Shown: piece by piece, positions 1 through 7,548 of the stretch | How positions within the stretch are numbered: position 1 is the stretch's first letter | Layout: the number at the start of each line of letters is the position of its first letter | NCBI GenBank assembly: GCA_050251815.1 | Contig: JBFWMB010000010.1 | Location: 13,418 to 77,417 of the forward strand | Direction of reading: 5' to 3' | Source: GWE2-40-63 sp050251815 | GTDB taxonomy: Bacteria; Bacteroidota; Bacteroidia; Bacteroidales; SZUA-534 | Length of the DNA: 64,000 nt | Position numbers and translations under genes: made by a program | The notes under the pieces: generated by a model | The model's database searches: none | Told to the model about the DNA's origin: nothing | What the model saw: only the letters and a program-made list of their open reading frames with translations

Positions 1-477
1 GATTATGCCATCGAATTCCAACCCGGGTTTATTAATAATAAAAAGAGTTGGTTGTATCGCTTAAATTTTATGAAATATAGTAAACATATTAAAGCAATGT
101 TTGGTATAAAAAAGCGAATGGTGCGAAATAATAAAGGTGTCACCTTTCAAGATTATGATGATACCTGGAATAGAATCCTAAGCAGTAAGCCTTCCGCCAC
201 TAATGCGATCCCTTCGGCATTTGTTGATTGGGACAACACGCCTCGAAAATTGGATCGGGGCAACGTGTATCTTGGCGCATCACCTGAAAAGTTTAAAACG
301 TATTTTAAAGCATTGGTTCAGAAAACCCGGGAAGAATATAAGCAGGATAAAATTTTTGTCTTTGCCTGGAATGAGTGGGCCGAAGGGGGCTATTTGGAAC
401 CGGATGAAAAATTTGGGACTGGTTACTTACGAGCTATTAAAGATATTTTGGAGGAAGAAAATGAGATTGTGTTATAG
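1..477 (+). CDS. WbsX-like glycosyltransferase, C-terminal part (5' end outside window)
   Basis: The reading frame is open from base 1 and ends with TAA at 477, so only about 158 C-terminal residues are present. The motif FAWNEWAEGGYLEPD followed by a GTGYL segment is typical of the C-terminus of WbsX-type proteins (GH99-like fold) found in O-antigen and capsule loci, where they are thought to act as glycosyltransferases. The gene is the first of a plus-strand run of polysaccharide genes; about 60 bases separate it from the next one. The substrate cannot be told from this fragment. The family call is firm; its enzymatic role rests on family annotation. Confidence 0.75.
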   Translation, partial: DYAIEFQPGFINNKKSWLYRLNFMKYSKHIKAMFGIKKRMVRNNKGVTFQDYDDTWNRILSSKPSATNAIPSAFVDWDNTPRKLDRGNVYLGASPEKFKTYFKALVQKTREEYKQDKIFVFAWNEWAEGGYLEPDEKFGTGYLRAIKDILEEENEIVL

Positions 478-537
478 TTCTTTATTGGTAGGATATATAA
501 GGAAGCACTAATCTCAAAAAATTATTTCAAAAAGAAA

Positions 538-1767
538 ATGAAACAAATAGTTTATCAACACTCTAATGTAAATACTTTAAATAGGAGAATAGCTACATTT
601 TATTTGGTAATTATGCTTATCCAAATAATTCCTTTGGAAGGTAATAATATTAGTAATATTAAAGTAGGTGCTATGGCAATGGCTGCAGTTTTTACAGTAT
701 GGCGTACTTTTTATATTTCTAAAGCCACCATATGGATTATATTTTATCTTGGGTCTGTTCTATTGAGTGCAGTAGTTATTAACTACAATTATAGAAGCAG
801 TACCTTGATATATTTTGCCCTGTTTTTGGTTATGTTTAATATGTACTATGGACTTATAAATAATGGAGCCTTTACTTCTGAATTCTTTATAAAGCTGATT
901 AAATGGCTAATATATGCCTATACTATTACTTTAATTGTACAGCAAGTAACAAATTTTGCAGGAATTGGCGAATATGCAATTGTTAACAAATTTTTTGTAT
1001 CCCCTGAAAGAGGGATGTTAGTTGGAAATTCCCTTTCATTAGAACCCTCCCATTCAGGGCGTATTCTTGCTTTTGCATTTTATGTCTTTTTAAAACTAAA
1101 TGAATTAAAAAATGGAAGACCATTAGCTATCAGTCAGTTAATTGGTAATGAAAACCGCTGGTTTACTTTGGGTTTTTTATGGAGCATGACAACTATGGGC
1201 AGTGGTACAGCCTTTGTTGCCCTTATCATAATTTCCCTGTATTTTATAAAGTTGCGCTATGCCATGTTTATAGTTCCAACTTTTTATAGCTTATATATAG
1301 CTATACCCTATATTGATAATTTTTCATTGAACCGGGCCCGCATTGCCATTGAAGCCACATTAACAGGTGATGCCGAAGTTGTGAAAGAGGCAGATGGAAG
1401 TGCCGCGGTAAGAATAAACCCTATGATAAATACTCTGAAAACATTAGATTTAACAGATTCAAAACAATGGTTTGGTTATGGCACAGATACCGGTAATAAT
1501 TTGGGTTTTTACTCAGAAAAAAAACAAGTAGGAATAATTAATGACTATGGCTTACTGTCCTTTATTATAGGAGTTTGCCTGATATCGGTTTGCTGTATTA
1601 CCCGTTTTTTTAGTATTGAAACCCTGTTGATATTGGCTTTATTATCTTTCACAGCCTCCAATATTGCTTATATATGGGGGTGTTATATGTTATTGGTTCC
1701 TTTAAAGTATTTTTATAAACAACATGCAAGAAAAAATCGAATTAACACTGGCCGTTTGCGCCTATAA
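538..1767 (+). CDS. Wzy-like O-antigen polymerase candidate (polytopic membrane protein)
   Basis: This 409-residue protein is dominated by hydrophobic segments, roughly ten or more predicted membrane helices, with a larger hydrophilic loop around residues 265-325. That layout and its place among glycosyltransferases fit a Wzy-type polymerase, which joins lipid-linked repeat units in the periplasm. Wzy proteins share little sequence, so the call rests on topology and context. The base composition is notably AT-rich compared with the wecA-like end of the locus, as is common for Wzy genes. The last 44 bases overlap the next gene, suggesting translational coupling. An O-antigen ligase is the main alternative, but a better candidate for that lies at 45677-47275. 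Confidence 0.55.
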   Translation: MKQIVYQHSNVNTLNRRIATFYLVIMLIQIIPLEGNNISNIKVGAMAMAAVFTVWRTFYISKATIWIIFYLGSVLLSAVVINYNYRSSTLIYFALFLVMFNMYYGLINNGAFTSEFFIKLIKWLIYAYTITLIVQQVTNFAGIGEYAIVNKFFVSPERGMLVGNSLSLEPSHSGRILAFAFYVFLKLNELKNGRPLAISQLIGNENRWFTLGFLWSMTTMGSGTAFVALIIISLYFIKLRYAMFIVPTFYSLYIAIPYIDNFSLNRARIAIEATLTGDAEVVKEADGSAAVRINPMINTLKTLDLTDSKQWFGYGTDTGNNLGFYSEKKQVGIINDYGLLSFIIGVCLISVCCITRFFSIETLLILALLSFTASNIAYIWGCYMLLVPLKYFYKQHARKNRINTGRLRL

Positions 1768-2704
1768 CTGTGAGCGGTATATTAAAGATACCCTGAACAG
1801 TATTATGGCTCAAACCTTTCAAAACTTTGATTTGCTGCTAATCAATGATTGTTCTACGGACAATACCCTGAAAGTAATTGAACGATTTTTTGAAATGAAT
1901 CCACGTCAACATGAAATTATAAATTTTGAGCAAAACCAGGGTATAGGTTATGCGCGGCATTATGCCGAAAGATACGCTAAGACCAAATATCTGCTTTTTA
2001 TCGATGCCGACGATCTTCCCTATCCAACATTGGTTGAAAAGCTTTATAACAAAATTGAAAGTGATACCGATTTAATGGCAGTGGGTTGTTATCTGGAGTA
2101 TATTGACCAGCATGGTAAAAAAATCGGAGGCGGGCAGTTTTTAGGTGAAAAGACCAAGGAGGGCTTTATTGAAAAATCCTCAAAGAACAAACGGATTTTT
2201 ATTGGCATTAGTACCATTTATAACCGGGAGCTATCCTTATCTGTAGGTGGGTTTACCATTGATGGGTTCCCCGACGGCAAGCCAAGATATCGAGATTATT
2301 GTGAGGATTTGGACTTGTGGACGCGGATGAGCGATTTATATACAAAAGGAAAAGCAATTGTAGTTATACCAGAAATACTGTATCAATATCGGAAAATGGT
2401 AGGAACAACATCCCAAAATACTTTTGCCATGAGTCTAAAAATGAAGTATGTAAAATTCAACCTTCTCCGAAGAAGAGGTGGAGAAAAGGATCTTGCTTTT
2501 GTTGATTTTTACAATTCGTTGTCGGAGAAAGAGCTGAAGAAATTGAAACACGACTCGATTGTTGCTGATGCTTTGCGTCAGGGGGCATTTTTGCTAAAAA
2601 AAGGCCATGTTCTAAAAGGTAGCTATTACATTTTAAAGTCTATCGTAATGCAACCAGGCTATCTTTGGGAAAAATTAAAGAAAAACTCTGGAGTATTAAG
2701 ATAG
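1724..2704 (+). CDS. Family 2 glycosyltransferase
   Basis: A GT-A glycosyltransferase of 326 residues. The N-terminus has the usual GT2 start (LTLAVCAYNCERYI), then NDCSTDNTL near residues 43-51 and the metal/nucleotide-binding motif FIDADD near residue 90. The C-terminal third is not diagnostic. It is expected to act in the cytoplasm or at the inner membrane, moving a sugar from a nucleotide donor onto the growing lipid-linked glycan. The start overlaps the Wzy-like gene by 44 bases and the end lies 6 bases before the next gene, so it belongs to the same operon. The donor sugar cannot be predicted. Confidence 0.85.
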   Translation: MQEKIELTLAVCAYNCERYIKDTLNSIMAQTFQNFDLLLINDCSTDNTLKVIERFFEMNPRQHEIINFEQNQGIGYARHYAERYAKTKYLLFIDADDLPYPTLVEKLYNKIESDTDLMAVGCYLEYIDQHGKKIGGGQFLGEKTKEGFIEKSSKNKRIFIGISTIYNRELSLSVGGFTIDGFPDGKPRYRDYCEDLDLWTRMSDLYTKGKAIVVIPEILYQYRKMVGTTSQNTFAMSLKMKYVKFNLLRRRGGEKDLAFVDFYNSLSEKELKKLKHDSIVADALRQGAFLLKKGHVLKGSYYILKSIVMQPGYLWEKLKKNSGVLR

Positions 2705-2710
2705 TATGCT

Positions 2711-4045
2711 ATGACAAAAATGACGGAATTAATCATCAATATTTTCAACTACCTAAACAAGAATGTTAATTATGCGGTACTTCGTAATTATGAGGGTCTT
2801 CCTTATAGTAATACAAGTCGTGATATTGATATTATTATTGAACAAAAAGAGCTTAACAAACATAAGAATCAGATTCATACTATTATTACAAATTCAGGTT
2901 GGCAGCTAGTTACCTATCTAAATAATGGACGATTGATTACCTACGTTTGCGGTATGGTGTGTAAAGATGGAGTAGAACTGGTACAACTCGATTTCTTTTT
3001 GGATACTTCGGTATATGGGATAATCCTTGCCGAAGCTAAAGAGTTTATGCCCACCCGAAAATTTAACGGACAGCTATACCATGTGTCTGAGGAATACGAG
3101 TTTCTCGACAAATACCTTTATAATCGTGCTGTAGGTGCGCCTTATCCTGAAAAATACCAGGCCCTAAGAGAACAAGTAAAGAATAGTGAATTGGTAAAAG
3201 ACAAGATGAAGCAAGTTTTTGGAAGCACTACAATGCAACAACTCGACCAAATGAATCGCAAGCAATTGCTAAGCCAAGCTTTAGTTTACAATCTAAAAAA
3301 TCGTTTTTTTAAAACCATCTATTCGGTCCTTCAGTCAAGAATTATACACTTAAGCAGCTTTTTAAAATCTGCGGTAGCTCCCCGAATTGGTTTTACTGGT
3401 CCCGATGGTGCGGGAAAAACCACAGTAATAGAGCTGCTTTATCATAAGCTATCTCCTGTTTTTGAGAAGGCCACGGTGTTTTTTCATTTTCGACCTACGT
3501 TGTTCCCAAATTTAGGAGAAACTGCAAAATCAGCAGGTTTAAAAAAGGACGTAGACCGGGAATACCATATCCCGCACAGGGGAGCTAAGAATGGAAAACT
3601 AAGTTCTTTTATCCGCTTGTGTTATTATACACTCGATTATATGGTGGGTTTTTGGATTAAAGTTAAACCTCATGGTCGACTTACCAGATTTGTTGTTTTC
3701 GATCGCTATTATACCGACATAATTGCCGATAGTCGGCGAAGTGGTATTTTTCTGAATGAAAAATTTCTTTATTGTTGGGGTAAATTTTTTATACCCAGGC
3801 TTTCTTACAATATTTTACTGACGGCAGATTCGGATATTATCCTTTCAAGAAAGCAGGAGCTTAGCCGCGAAGGTATTGAGGAAATACAACAAAAGTTGCT
3901 TTACCTAAGCAAGAAAAAGGGTTATTACCTGATTCAAAATAATGGCAAAGCTGAAGAGGCAGTTCATCAGATTTTGAAACTAATTTTTGAAAAACAACAC
4001 TTAAAAAACCTGAAACGGTTAAAACATGGAAAGCGGAAAGACTAA
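2711..4045 (+). CDS. Two-domain protein: nucleotidyltransferase-like N-terminus and thymidylate kinase-like C-terminus
   Basis: The protein has 444 residues. Residues 1-130 resemble a minimal nucleotidyltransferase fold: a VLRNYEGLP segment, then SRDIDIII with two acidic residues, and a later QLDFF strand. Residues 223-430 resemble thymidylate kinase, with the P-loop GPDGAGKTT near 229-237 and VVFDRYYTD near 335-345. Proteins with this kinase-like domain occur in Bacteroidota polysaccharide loci, but I know of no proven reaction. The 3' end overlaps the next glycosyltransferase by 20 bases, so expression is probably coupled. Phosphorylation of a sugar or lipid is possible; a role in dTMP synthesis is unlikely in this setting. 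Confidence 0.65.
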   Translation: MTKMTELIINIFNYLNKNVNYAVLRNYEGLPYSNTSRDIDIIIEQKELNKHKNQIHTIITNSGWQLVTYLNNGRLITYVCGMVCKDGVELVQLDFFLDTSVYGIILAEAKEFMPTRKFNGQLYHVSEEYEFLDKYLYNRAVGAPYPEKYQALREQVKNSELVKDKMKQVFGSTTMQQLDQMNRKQLLSQALVYNLKNRFFKTIYSVLQSRIIHLSSFLKSAVAPRIGFTGPDGAGKTTVIELLYHKLSPVFEKATVFFHFRPTLFPNLGETAKSAGLKKDVDREYHIPHRGAKNGKLSSFIRLCYYTLDYMVGFWIKVKPHGRLTRFVVFDRYYTDIIADSRRSGIFLNEKFLYCWGKFFIPRLSYNILLTADSDIILSRKQELSREGIEEIQQKLLYLSKKKGYYLIQNNGKAEEAVHQILKLIFEKQHLKNLKRLKHGKRKD

Positions 4046-5258
4046 ATTGTTTGTCTCGGCTTATGCCTGTGAGCCCGGATTGGGTTCAGAAATAGGCGTG
4101 GGTTGGCATTGGGTACTTGAGCTGAGTAAGTATTTCGATTTATGGGTGCTTACCCGCAAAAGCAATCAAAATTCCATTGAGCTTTGGTTGAAAAAACAGG
4201 TGTTGCCGGGTAATGTTACTTTTGTTTATTTTGACTTACCTAAAAAACTACGGTTTTGGAAAAAAGGTTTGCGGGGCGTTCGCTTATATTATATTTTGTG
4301 GCAGAAGCTTTCGAATAAACTGGTTAAAAAAACCATGCAGGAACAGGGTATTAGAATTTATCATTTGCTAACCTATGGAAATGCATTGTGGCCTGCCAGT
4401 AAGTATGGGCAGCAGCAGCTATTCATTTGGGGCCCTACGGGCGTTGGTGATGTGATACCCTTTAGCTTTTACAGGCACTACCCGCTTAAGGGCCAATTGA
4501 CCGAATTGTTGCGAACGCTTATAAAACAAAGCCTGCCTTTAAATCGGGGCTTTTATAAGCGATGTAAAAATGCAAAACTGATACTTTGTAAAACGGAAGC
4601 CAGTTATCGAAGTATTCCTCAACGATATCGCGAAAAAGCACTAATCTTTACCGATGTAGCCGTGTCGTCTCAACTCAGTTTGAAAGCACAAACTAATCCG
4701 GTTAATAAAAGTACTTACATCAATTATCTGGCTGTTGGCCGCCTGGATGCCTGGAGGGGTTTTGATGTGCTGATTGAAGCGTTTGCCCTGGCTGTAAAAG
4801 AAAACCCGTTTATTCGCCTGGAGTTATTGGGAAAGGGAAGTGATAAGTCTCGCTTACAACAGCTTATTCGGTCAAAAAATATGGAAGCTTTTATTCAACT
4901 TTCTGGTCAGGTTACCATGGATGAATACTATACTAAGCTGCTGCAATGCGATGTGGTGGTAAATCCGGCTTTAAAAGAAGGTGCGGTAACCGTTGCCTTT
5001 GACTCTATGGCGGCGGGTAAACCGCTAATTTGTGTCGAAACCGGGGGATATACCCACTATTTTACCAACGATTATGCTTGTGTTATTCCATTAACGAATC
5101 GCAAGCGGGTAATTGACGAAATGGCTGCTGCTTTATTGCTTTTGAGTGATGAAAAAAAGCGTAGTACAATGGGACAATTGGCAAAAAAGCAAGCAGAACA
5201 GTTCTCGTGGCAGAAAAAAGGGGAGGACATTTATAAACTCATTTGTGATACACTGTGA
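4026..5258 (+). CDS. Family 4 (group 1) glycosyltransferase
   Basis: A GT-B fold enzyme of 410 residues. The N-terminal domain begins with a strand and a glycine-rich turn (CEPGLGSEIGVGWHW). The C-terminal domain has the donor-binding pattern of group 1 enzymes: AVGRLDAWRGFDVLIEAF near residues 238-255 and an acidic EGAVTVAFDSMAAGKP stretch near 318-333. It overlaps the upstream kinase-like gene by 20 bases. It probably adds one sugar to the lipid-linked glycan; donor and linkage are unknown. The operon is followed by 192 bases with no gene. Confidence 0.85.
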   Translation: MESGKTKLFVSAYACEPGLGSEIGVGWHWVLELSKYFDLWVLTRKSNQNSIELWLKKQVLPGNVTFVYFDLPKKLRFWKKGLRGVRLYYILWQKLSNKLVKKTMQEQGIRIYHLLTYGNALWPASKYGQQQLFIWGPTGVGDVIPFSFYRHYPLKGQLTELLRTLIKQSLPLNRGFYKRCKNAKLILCKTEASYRSIPQRYREKALIFTDVAVSSQLSLKAQTNPVNKSTYINYLAVGRLDAWRGFDVLIEAFALAVKENPFIRLELLGKGSDKSRLQQLIRSKNMEAFIQLSGQVTMDEYYTKLLQCDVVVNPALKEGAVTVAFDSMAAGKPLICVETGGYTHYFTNDYACVIPLTNRKRVIDEMAAALLLLSDEKKRSTMGQLAKKQAEQFSWQKKGEDIYKLICDTL

Positions 5259-5450
5259 AACAAAACTTTAAAACCAGGTACACGGAGTTCCACAGAGGGA
5301 GCACAGCGTAACACAGAAAGCCCTCTGCGAGACTCTGTGAAAAACACAGTGAAACATAGTGAAACCTGTCTTCTGAACCAGGCAAGCTCTGTGAAATTAT
5401 TTTTTTTATAAAGAACCACCCCATGGAATTAATAAACTGAAAGAAAAGAA
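5259..5450 (+). repeat. Gene-free spacer with CACAGAG/CTCTGTG-type degenerate repeats
   Basis: About 115 bases (5281-5396) consist of short related words such as CACAGAG, ACACAG, CTCTGTG and GTGAAAC, on both strands. An inverted pair, CAGAGGG at 5293-5299 and CCCTCTG at 5321-5327, could form a hairpin. No convincing reading frame covers the stretch. It is out of character with the rest of the operon, where genes overlap or nearly touch. Its function is unknown. Confidence 0.6.
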
Positions 5451-6500
5451 ATGTCACAAAAATGCTTTTATATTTTAAAAGGAACCCAGGGCGCCACCTA
5501 TGTGTTAAACACCTCGGGGCAAAAGGCAATTAATGAATCGCTTAAATTTTATAAGGCCCAGAACTGGCCTTCGGCCCGGAAAAAAAACCTGTTTGCTGCT
5601 TTTCTTTGGTTGGCCGGAAAACTCAGGTTTTCTCAGCTGCTTAGCCTGGCTGAAGTTCGGCAGCAATTATTTTCCATGTTCTCTGTTAATTTGCCTTTGG
5701 ATTTCGACGAAGCTTGTTCCCTGCATATCTCGCCAACCCGCGATAAAATAGTTGTTAATCACCATAACGGCAGTTTTACAAAAACAGCCTTTGGTAAGAG
5801 CTATGCCAAGGTAAAACGCGAAGCACAACACTATCAAAAGTTGCAAAAAAACTACCACTACTTTACCCTTTCGCAGCTGGAACAATTTACCGTCTCCGAA
5901 ACGGGCTATTGTTCACTTCGTCTGCATAATCCGGCTGTCCCCATAAAGAACAAAAAGGGGTTTAATCCGGTACCTTTGCTGGTGGAACTATTTGGTTCAT
6001 GTGGCCTGAAACCCGTTACCGTAAGCGAACTATGTCAAGGTCTGTTACAGGCTCTGGATAACAGTTCCCAATTCGATTTCACCCGGCATAAAGAACAATT
6101 GCACCAAATTATAAAAATCCGGGGGGAGCAAACCCTTTTCCTGGGCTTTGAGCATCGTGACTTTAAACCATGGAACCTAAGCCTTTTGGATAAACCCCTG
6201 CTTTACGATTTTGAAGAAGCCCTTACCGAAGGTTTCCCTCTGGCTGATTTATTGAATTACTATTTCGATCCCCTAATGGCTCGTTTCCCGGTTAAGAAAG
6301 TTCTTAGTAAGGCTCTCGATAAAAAACACCAAAGACTATACCGCCATTATATGGAAGCACTGCAACTCAAACTACCCTTCGATGTTTTGCTTTTTTGGTA
6401 TGTGCTGCGTCGCATCCTGTTCTGGCAAAATGAAAAAGCTAAGGCTGCTGCTTTTTATGAACTATCCTTATCTTTGCTGGCGCATGATGAAATCGGATAA
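5451..6500 (+). CDS. Kinase-fold phosphotransferase in polysaccharide operon
   Basis: A 349-residue soluble protein. Near residues 234-257 it carries the catalytic-loop pattern of small-molecule and lipopolysaccharide kinases: HRDFKPWNL, with catalytic Asp and Asn, then LLYDFEEA in place of the metal-binding DFG-like element. The N-terminal half is less conserved, as expected for the nucleotide-binding lobe. Context suggests it phosphorylates a sugar or lipid intermediate of the glycan, much as Kdo or heptose kinases do, but the aminoglycoside phosphotransferase superfamily is broad and the substrate is unknown. The stop codon overlaps the start of a broken glycosyltransferase stub, which suggests the original next gene was translationally coupled. 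Confidence 0.65.
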   Translation: MSQKCFYILKGTQGATYVLNTSGQKAINESLKFYKAQNWPSARKKNLFAAFLWLAGKLRFSQLLSLAEVRQQLFSMFSVNLPLDFDEACSLHISPTRDKIVVNHHNGSFTKTAFGKSYAKVKREAQHYQKLQKNYHYFTLSQLEQFTVSETGYCSLRLHNPAVPIKNKKGFNPVPLLVELFGSCGLKPVTVSELCQGLLQALDNSSQFDFTRHKEQLHQIIKIRGEQTLFLGFEHRDFKPWNLSLLDKPLLYDFEEALTEGFPLADLLNYYFDPLMARFPVKKVLSKALDKKHQRLYRHYMEALQLKLPFDVLLFWYVLRRILFWQNEKAKAAAFYELSLSLLAHDEIG

Positions 6501-6621
6501 TTCGTATATACTCTGTTCGCACCTGCTGAATAACTACAGCGGCAGTCCCTTGGAATTGAGTAAGGTACTAACTGTGATTTCAACTGTTGTGGTTTTATCG
6601 AAAACCATGTTGTTAAAGTAA
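6484..6621 (+). pseudogene. 5' stub of a glycosyltransferase gene
   Basis: The start (ATGATG at 6484) overlaps the upstream stop codon by 17 bases, the usual arrangement in this operon. The first 29 or so codons read SYILCSHLLNNYSGSPLELSKV, very like the start of the intact gene at 7549 (KYIICSHLLNNYSGSPLVLSQV); the similarity ends near 6570 and a stop follows at 6619. The two copies differ at many silent sites left of the NNYSGSP codons but match exactly over 17 bases there. This is a gene remnant, not a functional protein. Confidence 0.75.
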
Positions 6622-6702
6622 GAGCTTAACCCTATGAGCGTTGCTCTTCTTATAAGTGTAAGCTATATCTTTGTTGTGCCTAATTTGGTGGCAGGCATAT
6701 AG

Positions 6703-6736
6703 TTGACAATATGAATAATAAATTTTCGTATCTTTG
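6703..6736 (+). promoter_or_regulatory. Bacteroidota-type promoter of the toxin-antitoxin pair
   Basis: TATCTTTG at 6729-6736 fits the TAnnTTTG -7 element, and TTG at 6703-6705 lies 23 bases upstream as a possible -33 element. The antitoxin start codon follows 16 bases later. A second TATCTTTG occurs at 6666-6673. The cassette thus appears to carry its own promoter. Confidence 0.5.
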
Positions 6737-6752
6737 AAAAAAAAGAACTGAT

Positions 6753-6989
6753 ATGAAAGCTGAAACACAAATATTAAATGGATACTGGGGACTTCTGGAT
6801 ACATTGACACCAAGTCTTAAACTCAAACTAATTGAGAAACTTTCAAAATCAATAAATCTAGATATCCCCAATAATAATGACCGTTTTGAAAATTCGTTTG
6901 GATCATGGGTTGACTCAAGAGATACCGAAGTAATTATTGCAGAAATTAGAAGTAGCAGGACTTTTAACAGACAGATTGAATCATTTTGA
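6753..6989 (+). CDS. Antitoxin partner of VapC-like toxin
   Basis: A 78-residue protein directly upstream of a PIN-domain toxin and overlapping it by 4 bases (TTGA), the classic order of a type II toxin-antitoxin operon. The sequence has a helical N-terminus (GYWGLLDTLTPSLKLKLIEKLSKSI) and a variable, charged C-terminus expected to wrap the toxin. I do not recognise a named DNA-binding fold, but small antitoxins of this type are common in Bacteroidota ahead of VapC proteins. It should neutralise the toxin and may repress the operon. Identification comes mainly from position and size. Confidence 0.7.
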   Translation: MKAETQILNGYWGLLDTLTPSLKLKLIEKLSKSINLDIPNNNDRFENSFGSWVDSRDTEVIIAEIRSSRTFNRQIESF

Positions 6990-7390
6990 AAAAGTATTTG
7001 TTGGATACTAATATTTGTATCTATTATATTAGAGGTAAGTTTGGACTAAAAGAAAAATTCCGTACGATAAAAAAGGAAAATCGATTTATTTCAGAAATAA
7101 CTTTAGCTGAATTGAAGTTTGGAGTTCATAATAGTGAATCGCCAAAAAAGAATCAGGCCGGTTTGGATGATTTTTTAACTGGTGTACAAATTATCCCCAT
7201 TTTTAACGCATTAGACTTATATGCTGCTGAAAAAGCACGATTAAGAAAAAGAGGTGAACCAATTGATGATTTTGATTTATTAATAGGCGTTTCTGCAATT
7301 GCAAATGGAATGGTCTTAGTTACAAATAACGAATCGCATTTTAGTCGGATTAAAAATATTGAAATTGAAAATTGGACTAAGACACACTAG
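6986..7390 (+). CDS. vapC: VapC-like PIN-domain toxin ribonuclease
   Basis: The protein is 134 residues, normal for VapC. The acidic residues expected for the metal site are visible: LLDTNICIYY with Asp near residue 7, ITLAELKFG with Glu near 41, and DDFDLLIGVSAI with Asp residues around 90-94, followed by a TNNESHF segment near the end. PIN toxins cleave RNA, often tRNA. The start is TTG, overlapping the antitoxin stop by 4 bases. The pair sits between a glycosyltransferase stub and an intact glycosyltransferase and has no evident role in glycan synthesis, so it was probably acquired. The family call is firm; the RNA target is unknown. Confidence 0.9.
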   Translation: MKKYLLDTNICIYYIRGKFGLKEKFRTIKKENRFISEITLAELKFGVHNSESPKKNQAGLDDFLTGVQIIPIFNALDLYAAEKARLRKRGEPIDDFDLLIGVSAIANGMVLVTNNESHFSRIKNIEIENWTKTH

Positions 7391-7548
7391 GCAAAACTCA
7401 CAATAAATCCATTGCGGTCTGGAAGATAATTTGAGCCTAATATGGACTTGTAAGGTTGGTGACTCGCAACAAGCGCCGTGCAAATGTATTGTAAATCACT
7501 TCGAACAGCCCAGCTTTTAATACCGCTATCGTTAAATAAATTGTTTGC
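7391..7548. other. Unassigned sequence between VapC and glycosyltransferase
   Basis: The minus strand is open across this stretch and into the next gene (7387-7587) and would encode about 66 residues, but it lacks a recognisable domain and overlaps both neighbours. It may be leftover flanking DNA of the cassette. No promoter or terminator is evident. Confidence 0.35.

Noticed and set aside
6666..6673. Second TATCTTTG as a separate promoter or second toxin-antitoxin remnant
   Set aside because: No -33 element or coding remnant accompanies it, so it may be chance in AT-rich DNA.
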